Below are positions 53,989-62,457 of a stretch of 64,000 nt of DNA, one piece after another. Each line of letters opens with the position of its first letter. Position 1 is the stretch's first letter. The position numbers and the translations under genes were made by a program. Below the pieces are notes generated by a model. The model had not been told where the DNA came from, did not search any database, and was given only the letters and a program-made list of their open reading frames with translations. The stretch comes from Microvirga puerhi (lineage in GTDB: Bacteria > Pseudomonadota > Alphaproteobacteria > Rhizobiales > Beijerinckiaceae), in contig NZ_JAIRBM010000012.1 of the NCBI RefSeq assembly GCF_020089865.1, positions 78,517-142,516 on the forward strand. Direction: 5' to 3'.

Positions 53989-54873
53989 ATGACGATCCGT
54001 ATCGGGGCAAATCCCATTGGCTGGTCGAATGACGACATGCAGGAACTCGGCGGCGAGACTCCCCTTGAGGTCTGCTTGGCCGAAGCCAAGGAGGCTGGGT
54101 TCGAAGGCATGGAGCTCGGGAACAAGTTTCCGCGCCAGCCGGAAGCGCTGAAGAAGGCGCTGGCCCCGTTCGGCCTCGCCTGCGTATCGGGCTGGTATTC
54201 CGCCGAGCTTCTCGAGCGCGATGCGGATGCGGAGATGAAGGCGCTTCGCCCGCATCTCGATCTCCTGAAAGCCATGGGATCCAATGTTCTGGTCTTCGCG
54301 GAAACGTCCAACGCGATCCACGGCGACCGGTCGAAGCCGCTGGCGCAGCGCCCCATCATGAAGTCCGGCGACTGGGCCGAATTCGGGCGCCGAGTGACAC
54401 AGGTCGCGGAGCAGACCCTGAAAGAGGGCGTCCGTCTCGTCTATCATCACCACATGGGCACCATCGTGGAGTCGGAAGCCGATATCGACGCATTCATGAA
54501 TGCGACCGGCGATGCCGCCCACCTTCTGCTCGATACTGGCCATGCCACGTGGGGCGGCGCGAATCCGGCCGCACTGGCACGTCGTTACCGCAACCGCATC
54601 AGCCATGTGCATACGAAAGACGTGCGCAAGGCCGTGATGGAGAAGTCGAAAGCTCAAAATTGGAGCTTCCTCGATTCGGTCATCGAGGGCGTCTATACGG
54701 TTCCGGGCGATGGAATGGTGGACTTCGTGTCCGTGTTCAAGGAGCTGCCGGGCTATAGCGGCTGGGTCGTGATCGAAGCCGAGCAGGATCCCAAGAAGGC
54801 GCATCCGCTGACCTATGCCAAGATGGGCTATGCCAACCTTACGCGCTTCCTGAAGGAAGCGGGGCTCCGCTAA
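53989..54873 (+). CDS. iolE: myo-Inosose-2 dehydratase
   Basis: A 294-residue xylose-isomerase-like TIM barrel. The N-terminus IRIGANPIGWSNDDMQELGG is diagnostic of IolE. Metal-ligand segments are YHHHMGTIVESEADID, LLLDTGHATWGG, ISHVHTKDVR and WVVIEAEQDPKKA. It dehydrates 2-keto-myo-inositol to the cyclohexane-dione used by IolD. It is 27 bp after iolD and 13 bp before iolB. Confidence 0.94.
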   Translation: MTIRIGANPIGWSNDDMQELGGETPLEVCLAEAKEAGFEGMELGNKFPRQPEALKKALAPFGLACVSGWYSAELLERDADAEMKALRPHLDLLKAMGSNVLVFAETSNAIHGDRSKPLAQRPIMKSGDWAEFGRRVTQVAEQTLKEGVRLVYHHHMGTIVESEADIDAFMNATGDAAHLLLDTGHATWGGANPAALARRYRNRISHVHTKDVRKAVMEKSKAQNWSFLDSVIEGVYTVPGDGMVDFVSVFKELPGYSGWVVIEAEQDPKKAHPLTYAKMGYANLTRFLKEAGLR

Positions 54874-54886
54874 AGGAGAAAACCAA

Positions 54887-55690
54887 ATGTCGAAACTCCT
54901 GGTCAAACCGTCGAAGCCCAATTCGAACGGCCGGATTCACGCCATCACGCCGGCTTCTGCCGGATGGACTTATGTGGGCTTCGAAGTGTTCCGCCTCAAG
55001 GCGGGGCAAAGCCTCAGGCAGGATACCGGCAGTCGGGAAGCATGTGTCGTCATGCTCGCCGGACGCGCTCGGGCTACGGCCGCAAGCCAGGATTTCGGCA
55101 TCATCGGCGGACGCACGTCCCCGTTCGAGCCCGATCCGTGGTCGCTCTATGTTCCTGCGCGTTCGGAATGGTCGCTGACGGCGGAGGGCGATTGTGAAAT
55201 CGCCGTCTGCACGGCGCCGGCAGAGGGCAAGCTGCCGGCCCGCGTCATTCGCCCCGAGCAAGTCGGCCAGGAGACGCGCGGCAAGGGCACGAATATCCGG
55301 CACGTCCGCAACATCCTGCCGGAGACAGAGCCGGCCGAAAGCCTTCTGGTGGTCGAGGTCATCACGCCGTCGGGGCACTGGTCGAGCTATCCGCCCCACA
55401 AGCACGACCGCGATGCGCTGCCGAACGAATCGCTACTGGAAGAAACCTATTATCATCGGCTGAATCCGCCGACCGGCTTTGCCCTCCAGCGGGTCTATAC
55501 GGATGATCGCTCCCTCGACGAAACCCTCGCGGCGAGCGACGGCGACGTGGTACTCGTGCCGAAAGGCTACCACCCGGTCGGCGCACCGCATGGTTATGAA
55601 CTCTACTATCTGAACGTGATGGCGGGACCGAAGCGGATCTGGAAGTTCCACAACGATCCGGCGCATGAATGGATGCTGGCCCAGGCCTGA
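54887..55690 (+). CDS. iolB: 5-deoxy-glucuronate isomerase
   Basis: A 267-residue bicupin. The metal-binding region is GHWSSYPPHKHDRD with downstream LEETYYHRLNPPTGFALQRVY, and the C-terminal cupin ends with KGYHPVGAPHGYELYYLNVM. It isomerises 5-deoxy-D-glucuronate to 2-deoxy-5-keto-D-gluconate, the IolC substrate. AAGGAG lies 9 bases before the ATG. It is the last gene of the iolCDEB operon. Confidence 0.94.
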   Translation: MSKLLVKPSKPNSNGRIHAITPASAGWTYVGFEVFRLKAGQSLRQDTGSREACVVMLAGRARATAASQDFGIIGGRTSPFEPDPWSLYVPARSEWSLTAEGDCEIAVCTAPAEGKLPARVIRPEQVGQETRGKGTNIRHVRNILPETEPAESLLVVEVITPSGHWSSYPPHKHDRDALPNESLLEETYYHRLNPPTGFALQRVYTDDRSLDETLAASDGDVVLVPKGYHPVGAPHGYELYYLNVMAGPKRIWKFHNDPAHEWMLAQA

Positions 55691-55735
55691 ACGCTGACGG
55701 CGAAAAGCGGTCCATTTCCAAATTGTGCCCACATT

Positions 55736-55777
55736 CCCATGTGAGGGTTTTCGGACATAGCTGAGATCTCACATGGG
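55736..55777 (+). repeat. Long-loop inverted repeat upstream of a small lipoprotein gene
   Basis: CCCATGTGAG (55736-55745) and CTCACATGGG (55768-55777) are exact complements separated by 22 nt. The right arm ends inside the GGGAGAG Shine-Dalgarno of the gene at 55789, so folding could hide the ribosome site. It could instead be the iol operon 3' hairpin or an operator. Confidence 0.55.
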
Positions 55778-55788
55778 AGAGTATCTTC

Positions 55789-55998
55789 ATGATCCGTCTT
55801 GGATGGTTTGTTGTCGGCGCCATCGCGCTCCTGTTGGGAGGCTGCGCCGTGTATGGCGCCGCCGAGACAACGACCGTTCATATCCAAGGCGATCAGACGC
55901 GCGTCACTGCCGACCGTTGGGAGGGCGCCGTCGCGTGCGGTCCTGGTACAGGACAGTCCCCATGCTCTGCCAGCTCCGTGCGCGAGGGCATTCGTTGA
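55789..55998 (+). CDS. Small lipoprotein, unknown function
   Basis: A 69-residue protein. The N-terminal signal (MIRLGWFVVGAIALLLGGC) ends in the lipobox LLGGC, giving a mature lipid-anchored peptide of about 51 residues with two later cysteines (VACGPGTGQSPCSASS) that could pair. GGGAGAG lies 8-9 bases upstream of the ATG. No family recognised. Its Shine-Dalgarno overlaps an inverted repeat. Confidence 0.6.
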   Translation: MIRLGWFVVGAIALLLGGCAVYGAAETTTVHIQGDQTRVTADRWEGAVACGPGTGQSPCSASSVREGIR

Positions 55999-56162
55999 CG
56001 CCCAGCGCGAACTGATTGATCCGGCGCTCCGCATCGGGCTATATGCCCGAGAGAGCCTCGTTACCAATGACTGGGCTTCCTTGACGACCGACGCGCTCTA
56101 GCTTTGCATCATGCGCCGTTCCGACAGCATCCGTAACGGATATTCGGACGAGGAGAACCGGC

Positions 56163-57125
56163 ATGACGCTCGTATCAACATCCGCACGCTCTCAATGGCC
56201 CGCCTTGGAGTACGCCCAGTGGCGTGACACAGCCACCACGCTTCAGCTCTGGATGCAGATCGTCGGCAAGACCCGCCTGTCCCGGACGCCATGGCTCAAT
56301 CATTCCTGGCACGTGGTCCTCTATGTGACGGCAAGAGGTTTGAGCACATCTCCCTTCGACGTGGGTGGCGAATTGATGGAGATCGAATTCGATTTCATCG
56401 ACCATGCCCTGAGGATCCGCACCAGCCAAGGCCAGGAACGAGCCCTTCCATTGGTTGGCCAACCCGTCAGTGCGTTCTATCGCTCCTACCTCGCCGCGGT
56501 TTCCGAATTAGGCTTCACGGTCCGGATCAACCCGGTTCCGAACGAGATCGATCCGGCAATTCCCTTCGGTGACGACAACGAACACCGGATATACGATCCC
56601 GAAGCTGCCCATCGTTTCTGGCGCGTCCTGATTCAGGCCGACCGGGTCTTCAAACTCTTCCGTACCGCTTTTCTCGGGAAATGCAGCCCGGTTCACTTCT
56701 TCTGGGGCAGCTTCGACCTTGCCGTGACCCGCTTCTCCGGGCGTAGAGCCCCGCCGCACCCCGGCGGCGTTCCGTCCCTGCCGGACACCGTGGTGCGCGA
56801 GGCTTACTCTCATGAGGTGAGCAGCGCTGGTTTCTGGCCTGGGAACGATACTTTCCCCCAGGCGGCGTTCTATTCCTATGCCTATCCTGAACCTGCGGGA
56901 TTCCGCGAGCAGCCGGTTAGGCCCGCCTCTGCAACCTTCAACACAGTTCTCGGCGAGTTTATCCTGCCTTACGATTCCCTGCGCGCAGCGGATTCACCGG
57001 ACGAAGCGCTGCTGTCGTTCCTGCAATCGACCTATGAGGCCGCAGCCGAGACAGCCCATTGGGATCGACCGGCACTCGAATGTTCCCTAGGAGTAATCGG
57101 TCACCCGCGACCGGTCCCAGCTTAG
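56163..57125 (+). CDS. DUF5996 family protein
   Basis: A 320-residue soluble protein matching DUF5996 throughout: WPALEYAQWRDTATTLQLWMQIVGK near the start, the central VHFFWGSFDLAVTRFSGRRAP and AYSHEVSSAGFWPGN, and FYSYAYPEPAGF towards the end. Rich in Trp, Tyr and His. The biochemical function of the family is not known to me. It stands alone, and its stop codon overlaps the stop of the converging hlyU gene. The ATG at 56163 follows GAGGAGA by 5-6 bases. Confidence 0.85.
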   Translation: MTLVSTSARSQWPALEYAQWRDTATTLQLWMQIVGKTRLSRTPWLNHSWHVVLYVTARGLSTSPFDVGGELMEIEFDFIDHALRIRTSQGQERALPLVGQPVSAFYRSYLAAVSELGFTVRINPVPNEIDPAIPFGDDNEHRIYDPEAAHRFWRVLIQADRVFKLFRTAFLGKCSPVHFFWGSFDLAVTRFSGRRAPPHPGGVPSLPDTVVREAYSHEVSSAGFWPGNDTFPQAAFYSYAYPEPAGFREQPVRPASATFNTVLGEFILPYDSLRAADSPDEALLSFLQSTYEAAAETAHWDRPALECSLGVIGHPRPVPA

Positions 57126-57442
57126 GTTGTACCAACTGGTTTATCGGGAAAGATTCGGTCGCCCTGCTCGTCGATGATCTGTCTGGCCTTGGTGACCGAA
57201 AATGTGACGGCATCATCCCTGCTGGCGTGAGTTTCCGCCCGTACGAAGCGATGTTCCTTCATTCCATCAGGAAAGTCTTTTTCGATGGTCCCGGCCGTCT
57301 GGAACTGACCCTTGGACGAATAGGGAGCAGGCCGGATTCGATAGCCCTTATACTCGACCGCCTCGCCCGCCACCTCCTCCGGCCCCGAAGGGCGCTCTTT
57401 ACCAGAAAGACGGGACAAGAGATCGGAAAAGAAAGAAGCCAT
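57122..57442 (-). CDS. HlyU family protein
   Basis: A 106-residue protein of the HlyU family: MASFFSDLLSRLSG, EYKGYRIRPAPYSSKGQFQTAG, and HRFVRAETHASRDDAVTFSVTKARQIIDEQG match along the length. In Vibrio the name HlyU belongs to a transcriptional activator, but this short alphaproteobacterial domain family has no demonstrated DNA-binding role that I know of. The ATG at 57442 is preferred over an upstream in-frame ATG at 57478. It overlaps the DUF5996 gene by 4 bases tail to tail. Confidence 0.82.
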   Translation of the reverse strand: MASFFSDLLSRLSGKERPSGPEEVAGEAVEYKGYRIRPAPYSSKGQFQTAGTIEKDFPDGMKEHRFVRAETHASRDDAVTFSVTKARQIIDEQGDRIFPDKPVGTT

Positions 57443-57511
57443 GGGCCACGTGCACCTTTGTGATAATCCGCCTTTCATACCACGAATGGAGGGCGTCGCG
57501 CCAACACCTCG

Positions 57512-58318
57512 TCAGGCGAGCAGTTCCACATAACGTTTGACCGAGCAGGTCACGACAGCTTTCGCATCGCGCTTTATGTCCTTGCCGACGAAGGCGCCAT
57601 ACATACGGTCGTAGTCCCGGGCCTCCATCATGGCGCCGATCCGGACGACCTCCCGGGCTGGTAGGGGCATCATGTTGGGATAGCTCCACAGGAAACTGAC
57701 CCGCCGCACATCCGCGGCCACCTGGATGATATCTCCCGACAGAACAACGCCAGCTCCGTCATGAGCCTGGCGCCAATGCAGGACCGTTCCGCCCGAGAAA
57801 TGACCGCCGAGCCGGATCAGCGTGATGCCAGGTAGGATCTCGCGCGTATCTCCCTCCCACAGCACGATGCTTTCAGATGGTCGCATGATCCACTGGCGGT
57901 CGGCCGTATGCAGATAAATCGGGATATTTCCGAAGGCGGCGCTCCAATCCTGCATGGTGGTGTAATAGTGCGGATGAGAGATAGCGATAGCGGACAACCC
58001 GCCTAACGCCCGCACAATGCTGATCGTGGCATCGTCGAGATGAGCGACACAGTCCCATAGAATGTTTCCGGCAGGCGTGCGGAGCAGAAAGGCCCGCTGA
58101 TTGATGGCAAAGGCCGGAACCGTATGCAGGCTGTACAGATCAGGTTCGTGCTGTCGCCACGTATTGGTATGGAGAACCGCCAGTTTCTCACGGGTCGTCC
58201 AGGCTTGACCGGAGATGGGGACGTACTGCCGCTCGTCGTCGCAGATCGGACAGGCTGTGGGCGGCGCCTCTGCGGGAGGATAGGATGTCCCGCAGGTGGA
58301 GCAGAGGAAGGTCGGCAT
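57512..58318 (-). CDS. MBL-fold hydrolase with N-terminal zinc ribbon
   Basis: A 268-residue protein. Residues 1-30 are a rubredoxin-like zinc ribbon (CSTCGTSYPPAEAPPTACPIC). The rest is a metallo-beta-lactamase fold in which the usual HxHxDH loop reads SHPHYYTTMQDW; later metal-site positions LGGHFSGGTVLHW and LSGDIIQV remain. The altered loop suggests a changed metal site or a non-classical member. It is divergent from kynA. The frame is open far upstream, antisense to kynA, but the real start is the ATG at 58318, just before the Cys motif. Confidence 0.8.
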   Translation of the reverse strand: MPTFLCSTCGTSYPPAEAPPTACPICDDERQYVPISGQAWTTREKLAVLHTNTWRQHEPDLYSLHTVPAFAINQRAFLLRTPAGNILWDCVAHLDDATISIVRALGGLSAIAISHPHYYTTMQDWSAAFGNIPIYLHTADRQWIMRPSESIVLWEGDTREILPGITLIRLGGHFSGGTVLHWRQAHDGAGVVLSGDIIQVAADVRRVSFLWSYPNMMPLPAREVVRIGAMMEARDYDRMYGAFVGKDIKRDAKAVVTCSVKRYVELLA

Positions 58319-58456
58319 CGTGAATCCTGCACATACAGAGGGAGCTGCGCACCCTACCCTCTTGCCGTCGAGGATCAAAGATGGCCCGCAGCCGAATTGG
58401 ACGGGCTGAGATTTTACATCGTCTGATCGATTGCATAGGATCAAAGTTGGGACCGA

Positions 58457-59329
58457 ATGGAGACCGGGATGGGAGCGAAACGAGAAGCGCAAAACCCGGA
58501 TGCAGCCTCTCAGGCGACAGAGGGTGTCCATACCGATTTCGCTGAAGGCATGAGCTACGGCGATTATCTGCATCTTGATACATTGCTCGCGGCGCAGGTG
58601 CCAATGACGGGCGAGCATGACGAGTTGCTCTTCATCGTCATTCATCAGGTCATGGAGCTTTGGCTCAAGCTTCTCAATCGGGAGCTCGACACTGCTCTCG
58701 ACTATGTCCGCGCCGACGAATTGCAGCCCGCCTTCAAATGCACGGCGCGCATCAACCGTATTCAGGAGCAGTTGATCCAGGCGTGGACGGTGCTCTCGAC
58801 AATGACACCTTCCGATTATCTTCGATTCCGGCCATCCCTCGGACGATCCTCCGGCTTCCAGTCCTGGCAGTATCGCTTGGTGGAGTTCAAGCTCGGCGCC
58901 AAAGATGCCGTGAAGATCGCTCCTCATCGGCACCGGTCGGACCTTGCTGCCAAGCTCGATGCTGCGTATCGGGCACCGAGTCTCTACGACGAAGCCTTGC
59001 GCCTTCTGGCGCGACGGGGCTATCCCGTCCCAATCGAAGTCATTGAGCGTGACGTGACGGAGCCTTATGTGGCCCATCCCGGCGTCGAGGCAGTCTGGGA
59101 AGAGATCTATCGCCACTCCGATCAGCATTTCGACCTCTACGAGCTTGCCGAAGAGCTCGTCGATCTCGAGGATGCCTTCCAGCAATGGCGCTTCCGTCAC
59201 ATGAAGACGGTCGAGCGCATCATCGGGATGCGTCGCGGCACCGGCGGAAGCGCCGGCGTCGCTTATCTCCGGCACGCGCTTGAGAAATCGTTCTTCCCGG
59301 AGCTCTGGTCCGTTCGGACTAGGCTGTGA
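58457..59329 (+). CDS. kynA: Tryptophan 2,3-dioxygenase
   Basis: A 290-residue heme dioxygenase. MSYGDYLHLDTLLAAQ, HDELLFIVIHQVMELWLKLL (with the distal His), FQSWQYRLVEF, and the proximal-His region HSDQHFDLYELAEELVDLE are diagnostic. It oxidises L-tryptophan to N-formylkynurenine in the cytosol. A second ATG at 58469 has GGAG 6 bases upstream and may be the true start. It is the first gene of a two-gene operon with a kynureninase-like enzyme 15 bp downstream. Confidence 0.94.
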   Translation: METGMGAKREAQNPDAASQATEGVHTDFAEGMSYGDYLHLDTLLAAQVPMTGEHDELLFIVIHQVMELWLKLLNRELDTALDYVRADELQPAFKCTARINRIQEQLIQAWTVLSTMTPSDYLRFRPSLGRSSGFQSWQYRLVEFKLGAKDAVKIAPHRHRSDLAAKLDAAYRAPSLYDEALRLLARRGYPVPIEVIERDVTEPYVAHPGVEAVWEEIYRHSDQHFDLYELAEELVDLEDAFQQWRFRHMKTVERIIGMRRGTGGSAGVAYLRHALEKSFFPELWSVRTRL

Positions 59330-59344
59330 CGTCAGGATAATGCC

Positions 59345-60538
59345 ATGCGCGATCTTCGCAGTCACTTCTCACGCTTTCTACGCGCGGAACCGGCGCGCCT
59401 CCATTTCGCGGCGCATAGTCACCACCCCTGGCCGGATGTCACGCGAGACGCACAGCTCCAGGCCTGGGATGATGCGGCCCGTCTCATGGACGACAAATGG
59501 GAACATGTCCTTGGCCCGATTCTGGAGGAGTTTCGCGGCCACGTCGCCCGCGTTCTCGAGCTTCAGGATCTTTCTGCAATTGCAGTCGCGCCGAACACCC
59601 ACGAATTTCTGAAACGGATCCTGTCCTGTTTTTCCTTCGACAAGCCTGTTCGGATCCTGACGTCGGACGGGGAGTTCCACTCGTTCAGCCGGCAGATCGC
59701 GCGCCTTGAGGAGGACCGTCTCGTGACGGTGACGCGCATTCCGACTGCGCCCTTCGCCACATTCGAGGATCGCTTTCTCTCTGCATCACAGCAGGGCTAC
59801 GATCTTGCCTTCGTCAGCCAGGTCTTCTTCAATTCAGGCTTCGCCATCGACGTCGATCAGATTGCAACCGGACTTATCGACGACGCCATGCTCGTGATCG
59901 ACGGTTATCACGGCTTCATGGCCCGACCGACCGATCTTGTGCGAATTGCATCACGAGCATTCTATGTGGCGGGCGGATACAAATACGCCATGGCTGGTGA
60001 GGGCGCGTGCTTCATGCATTGCCCCCCGGGCTGGGGAATGCGTCCCCGCGATACAGGCTGGTACGCCGCATTCGGACATCTGACGAAAGCCCAAGATGGT
60101 CAGGTTGCGTTTAGCGAAGACGGATGGCGCTTCATGGGATCGACCTTCGATCCTTCTGGCCTTTATCGATTCAATGCGGTCATGCGCTGGCTTGCCGATG
60201 AAGGAGTTTCGGTTGCGGCTATCCATGATCACGCGTTGGCCCTCCAGGCTCATCTGTTGCAGCAGGTGGATGCTCGTAGCGGACTCGACCCCAATACCCT
60301 CGTCGTGCCTGCCCGCGAGCCACACCGGGGCAATTTCCTCACCTTCGAAACGCCTGACGCGCGGTGCCTCTACGAAAAGCTGAAGGATCTCCACATCGTG
60401 ACGGACGTGCGCGGCAACCGCCTGCGGCTAGGGTTTGGTCTCTATCAGACGACAGAAGAGGTCGACGAGCTTCTTCATCGCCTCAACGGAACCCTGCCTC
60501 TCTCTTCCGTTTCTGGTACGGCGTCGGCAGGTTCCTGA
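59345..60538 (+). CDS. Kynureninase-like PLP-dependent enzyme (aminotransferase class V fold)
   Basis: A 397-residue fold-type I PLP enzyme. The Schiff-base lysine is in AGGYKYAMAGEGACFM, the cofactor-binding aspartate in VIDGYHGF, and the terminal motif is RLRLGFGLYQTTEEVDEL. Position 15 bp after kynA argues that it cleaves kynurenine to anthranilate and alanine, completing the route with a formamidase elsewhere. The active-site lysine context differs from classical KynU, so another class V activity is possible. Confidence 0.8.
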   Translation: MRDLRSHFSRFLRAEPARLHFAAHSHHPWPDVTRDAQLQAWDDAARLMDDKWEHVLGPILEEFRGHVARVLELQDLSAIAVAPNTHEFLKRILSCFSFDKPVRILTSDGEFHSFSRQIARLEEDRLVTVTRIPTAPFATFEDRFLSASQQGYDLAFVSQVFFNSGFAIDVDQIATGLIDDAMLVIDGYHGFMARPTDLVRIASRAFYVAGGYKYAMAGEGACFMHCPPGWGMRPRDTGWYAAFGHLTKAQDGQVAFSEDGWRFMGSTFDPSGLYRFNAVMRWLADEGVSVAAIHDHALALQAHLLQQVDARSGLDPNTLVVPAREPHRGNFLTFETPDARCLYEKLKDLHIVTDVRGNRLRLGFGLYQTTEEVDELLHRLNGTLPLSSVSGTASAGS

Positions 60539-60550
60539 CTTTCGGCCTGC

Positions 60551-61450
60551 TCATTCTTTCACGGCGCCGGTCATCGACGACACATAGTAATCGACGAAGA
60601 ATGAATAGAGCAGCACGACAGGGAGAGACCCGAGAAGCGCCCCGGCCATAAGCGCCCCCCATTCATAAACGTCGCCTCGCACCAGTTCCGTCAGAACGCC
60701 CACTGGAACAGTCTTATTCTCGGACGATTGGATGAACGTAAGGGCGTAGATGAATTCGTTCCAGGACAGAGTGAATGCGAAGATGCCGGCCGAGATCAGT
60801 CCGGGAACCGACAACGGCAGCATGATCCGCGTCAGGATTTGCCAGCGCGATGCACCGTCGACCAGCGCACATTCCTCCAGCTCGTAGGGGATGGATCTGA
60901 AATAGCCCATCAATAGCCAAGTGCAGAAGGGAATCAGGAAGGTCGGATAGGTAAAGATCAATGCGAGCTTGGTATCGTAGATGCCGAATTTGAAAATCAT
61001 CACCGCGAGCGGGATGAAGAGAATCGAAGGCGGCACCAGATAAGCCAGGAAGACGGCAAGTCCTGTCCAGCGAGAGCCGGGAAAACGGACCCTCTCAATG
61101 GCGTAAGCGGCCAGGACTGCAGCGGCAAGGGAAAGGATCGTCGATCCGACGGCGACGATCATCGTGTTGAGAAGCCATGACGGATAGGACGTCTCGAACA
61201 GAAGATAGCGAACATGCTGCAGCGTTGGGCTCGATGGCCAAAACGGGCTGTACTCGCGAAAATTCGTGAGCTCCGCATTGGGCTTCAAAGCCGTGATCGC
61301 CATCCAATAGAACGGGAACAGAAGCACGAACACGAAGATGGCGAGCGGCAAATAGACCATCACCATCCGGCGGGGCAGCCGCTCCAGATAGCTCATGCCG
61401 ACGCTCTCATCGGCAAGCGTCGGATCTATCGGCCTGGCTGAGTATGTCAT
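60551..61450 (-). CDS. CUT1 sugar-type ABC transporter permease, MalG-like
   Basis: A 299-residue permease with six hydrophobic segments and the EAA loop ECALVDGASRWQILTRIMLP followed by SWNEFIYALTFIQSSE. It forms the membrane channel with the preceding permease. Its start codon shares a base with the upstream permease stop (1-base overlap). The substrate is unknown; the operon contains no enzymes. It converges with the kynureninase-like gene. Confidence 0.9.
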   Translation of the reverse strand: MTYSARPIDPTLADESVGMSYLERLPRRMVMVYLPLAIFVFVLLFPFYWMAITALKPNAELTNFREYSPFWPSSPTLQHVRYLLFETSYPSWLLNTMIVAVGSTILSLAAAVLAAYAIERVRFPGSRWTGLAVFLAYLVPPSILFIPLAVMIFKFGIYDTKLALIFTYPTFLIPFCTWLLMGYFRSIPYELEECALVDGASRWQILTRIMLPLSVPGLISAGIFAFTLSWNEFIYALTFIQSSENKTVPVGVLTELVRGDVYEWGALMAGALLGSLPVVLLYSFFVDYYVSSMTGAVKE

Positions 61451-62394
61451 CAGTCTTTGCCCCCCTGCTGCCAGCGGCGGCGCTGCAAACCGAAATAGCT
61501 GAACAGGATCGCACCCAGCAGGAACGGCACCATGGCAACCGCGATAGCTGCGCCCTCTCCGAGCTGACCGCCGGGAATCGCACGCTGGAAACTCAAGGTC
61601 GCCATCAGATGTGTCGCGTTCAAGGGGCCGCCACGGGTGAGGACGTAGATCAGCTGGAAATCGGTAAAGGTGAACAGCACCGAAAAGGTCATCACCACGG
61701 CAATCAGCGGTGACAGCACAGGCAGCGTGATGAATCGAAAGCGCTGCCAGGAGGTGGCCCCATCGAGGGTCGCAGCCTCATGAAGCGACGGCGAGATTGT
61801 CTGAAGTCCAGCCAGAAGCGTGATGGCGACGAATGGGATACCTCGCCAGACATTGGTGAGAATGACCGTAATCCGTGCATTGGTCGTGTCGCCCAGGAAA
61901 TTGATCGGCGATTGGATGAGGCCGATCTTCATCAACGACCAGGAAATGACCGAGAATTGCGCATCGTAGATCCACCAGAAGGCGATTGCCGACAGAACCG
62001 TCGGCACGACCCAAGGCAAGAGCACGACCGCTCGGATCAGCGCCTTGAACAGCAGATGTTCGTTAAGCAGGAGCGCGAGCCAAAGTCCTAAGGCGAATTT
62101 CAAGATAGAGGCCGCGACCGTATAAAGGATCGTGTTGAATACAGCGAGCCAGAAGAGACTGTCTTCCCACAGGAGCTGATAGTTCTCCAGGCCGATGAAG
62201 ACACCGGGCCGCCCAACGCGCGTATCGGTGAATCCGAGCCAGACACCGAGGCCGAGCGGATAAGTCAGGAAGATCAGAAGGAACGCCGCTGCTGGCAGCA
62301 TGAAGAGGAGGCCAAGAAAGCCTCTGCGCTGCAGCAGGGGTTCGCGCACGGGCATAGTGGATGCGTCCGTGCGCGTGAGAGCGGCTCCGGCCAT
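61450..62394 (-). CDS. CUT1 sugar-type ABC transporter permease, MalF-like
   Basis: A 314-residue permease with six membrane segments after a cytoplasmic N-terminus. The EAA loop is LHEAATLDGATSWQRFRFIT. The ATG at 62394 has GGAGG 5 bases upstream. The terminal overlap with the next gene indicates coupling. Substrate not predictable from sequence. Confidence 0.9.
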   Translation of the reverse strand: MAGAALTRTDASTMPVREPLLQRRGFLGLLFMLPAAAFLLIFLTYPLGLGVWLGFTDTRVGRPGVFIGLENYQLLWEDSLFWLAVFNTILYTVAASILKFALGLWLALLLNEHLLFKALIRAVVLLPWVVPTVLSAIAFWWIYDAQFSVISWSLMKIGLIQSPINFLGDTTNARITVILTNVWRGIPFVAITLLAGLQTISPSLHEAATLDGATSWQRFRFITLPVLSPLIAVVMTFSVLFTFTDFQLIYVLTRGGPLNATHLMATLSFQRAIPGGQLGEGAAIAVAMVPFLLGAILFSYFGLQRRRWQQGGKD

Positions 62395-62457
62395 CAGCAC
62401 CTCCGGTCTTAAGGAAGGTTTGGACGGCGCCGGTGCAGCGCCGCCCGGTTCGCATTG

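Noticed and set aside
57512..59365. A 617-codon minus-strand frame covering the MBL gene and the whole of kynA antisense
   Set aside because: Only the part from 58318 downward has recognisable sequence (zinc ribbon, MBL fold). The rest is a shadow of kynA produced by high GC content.
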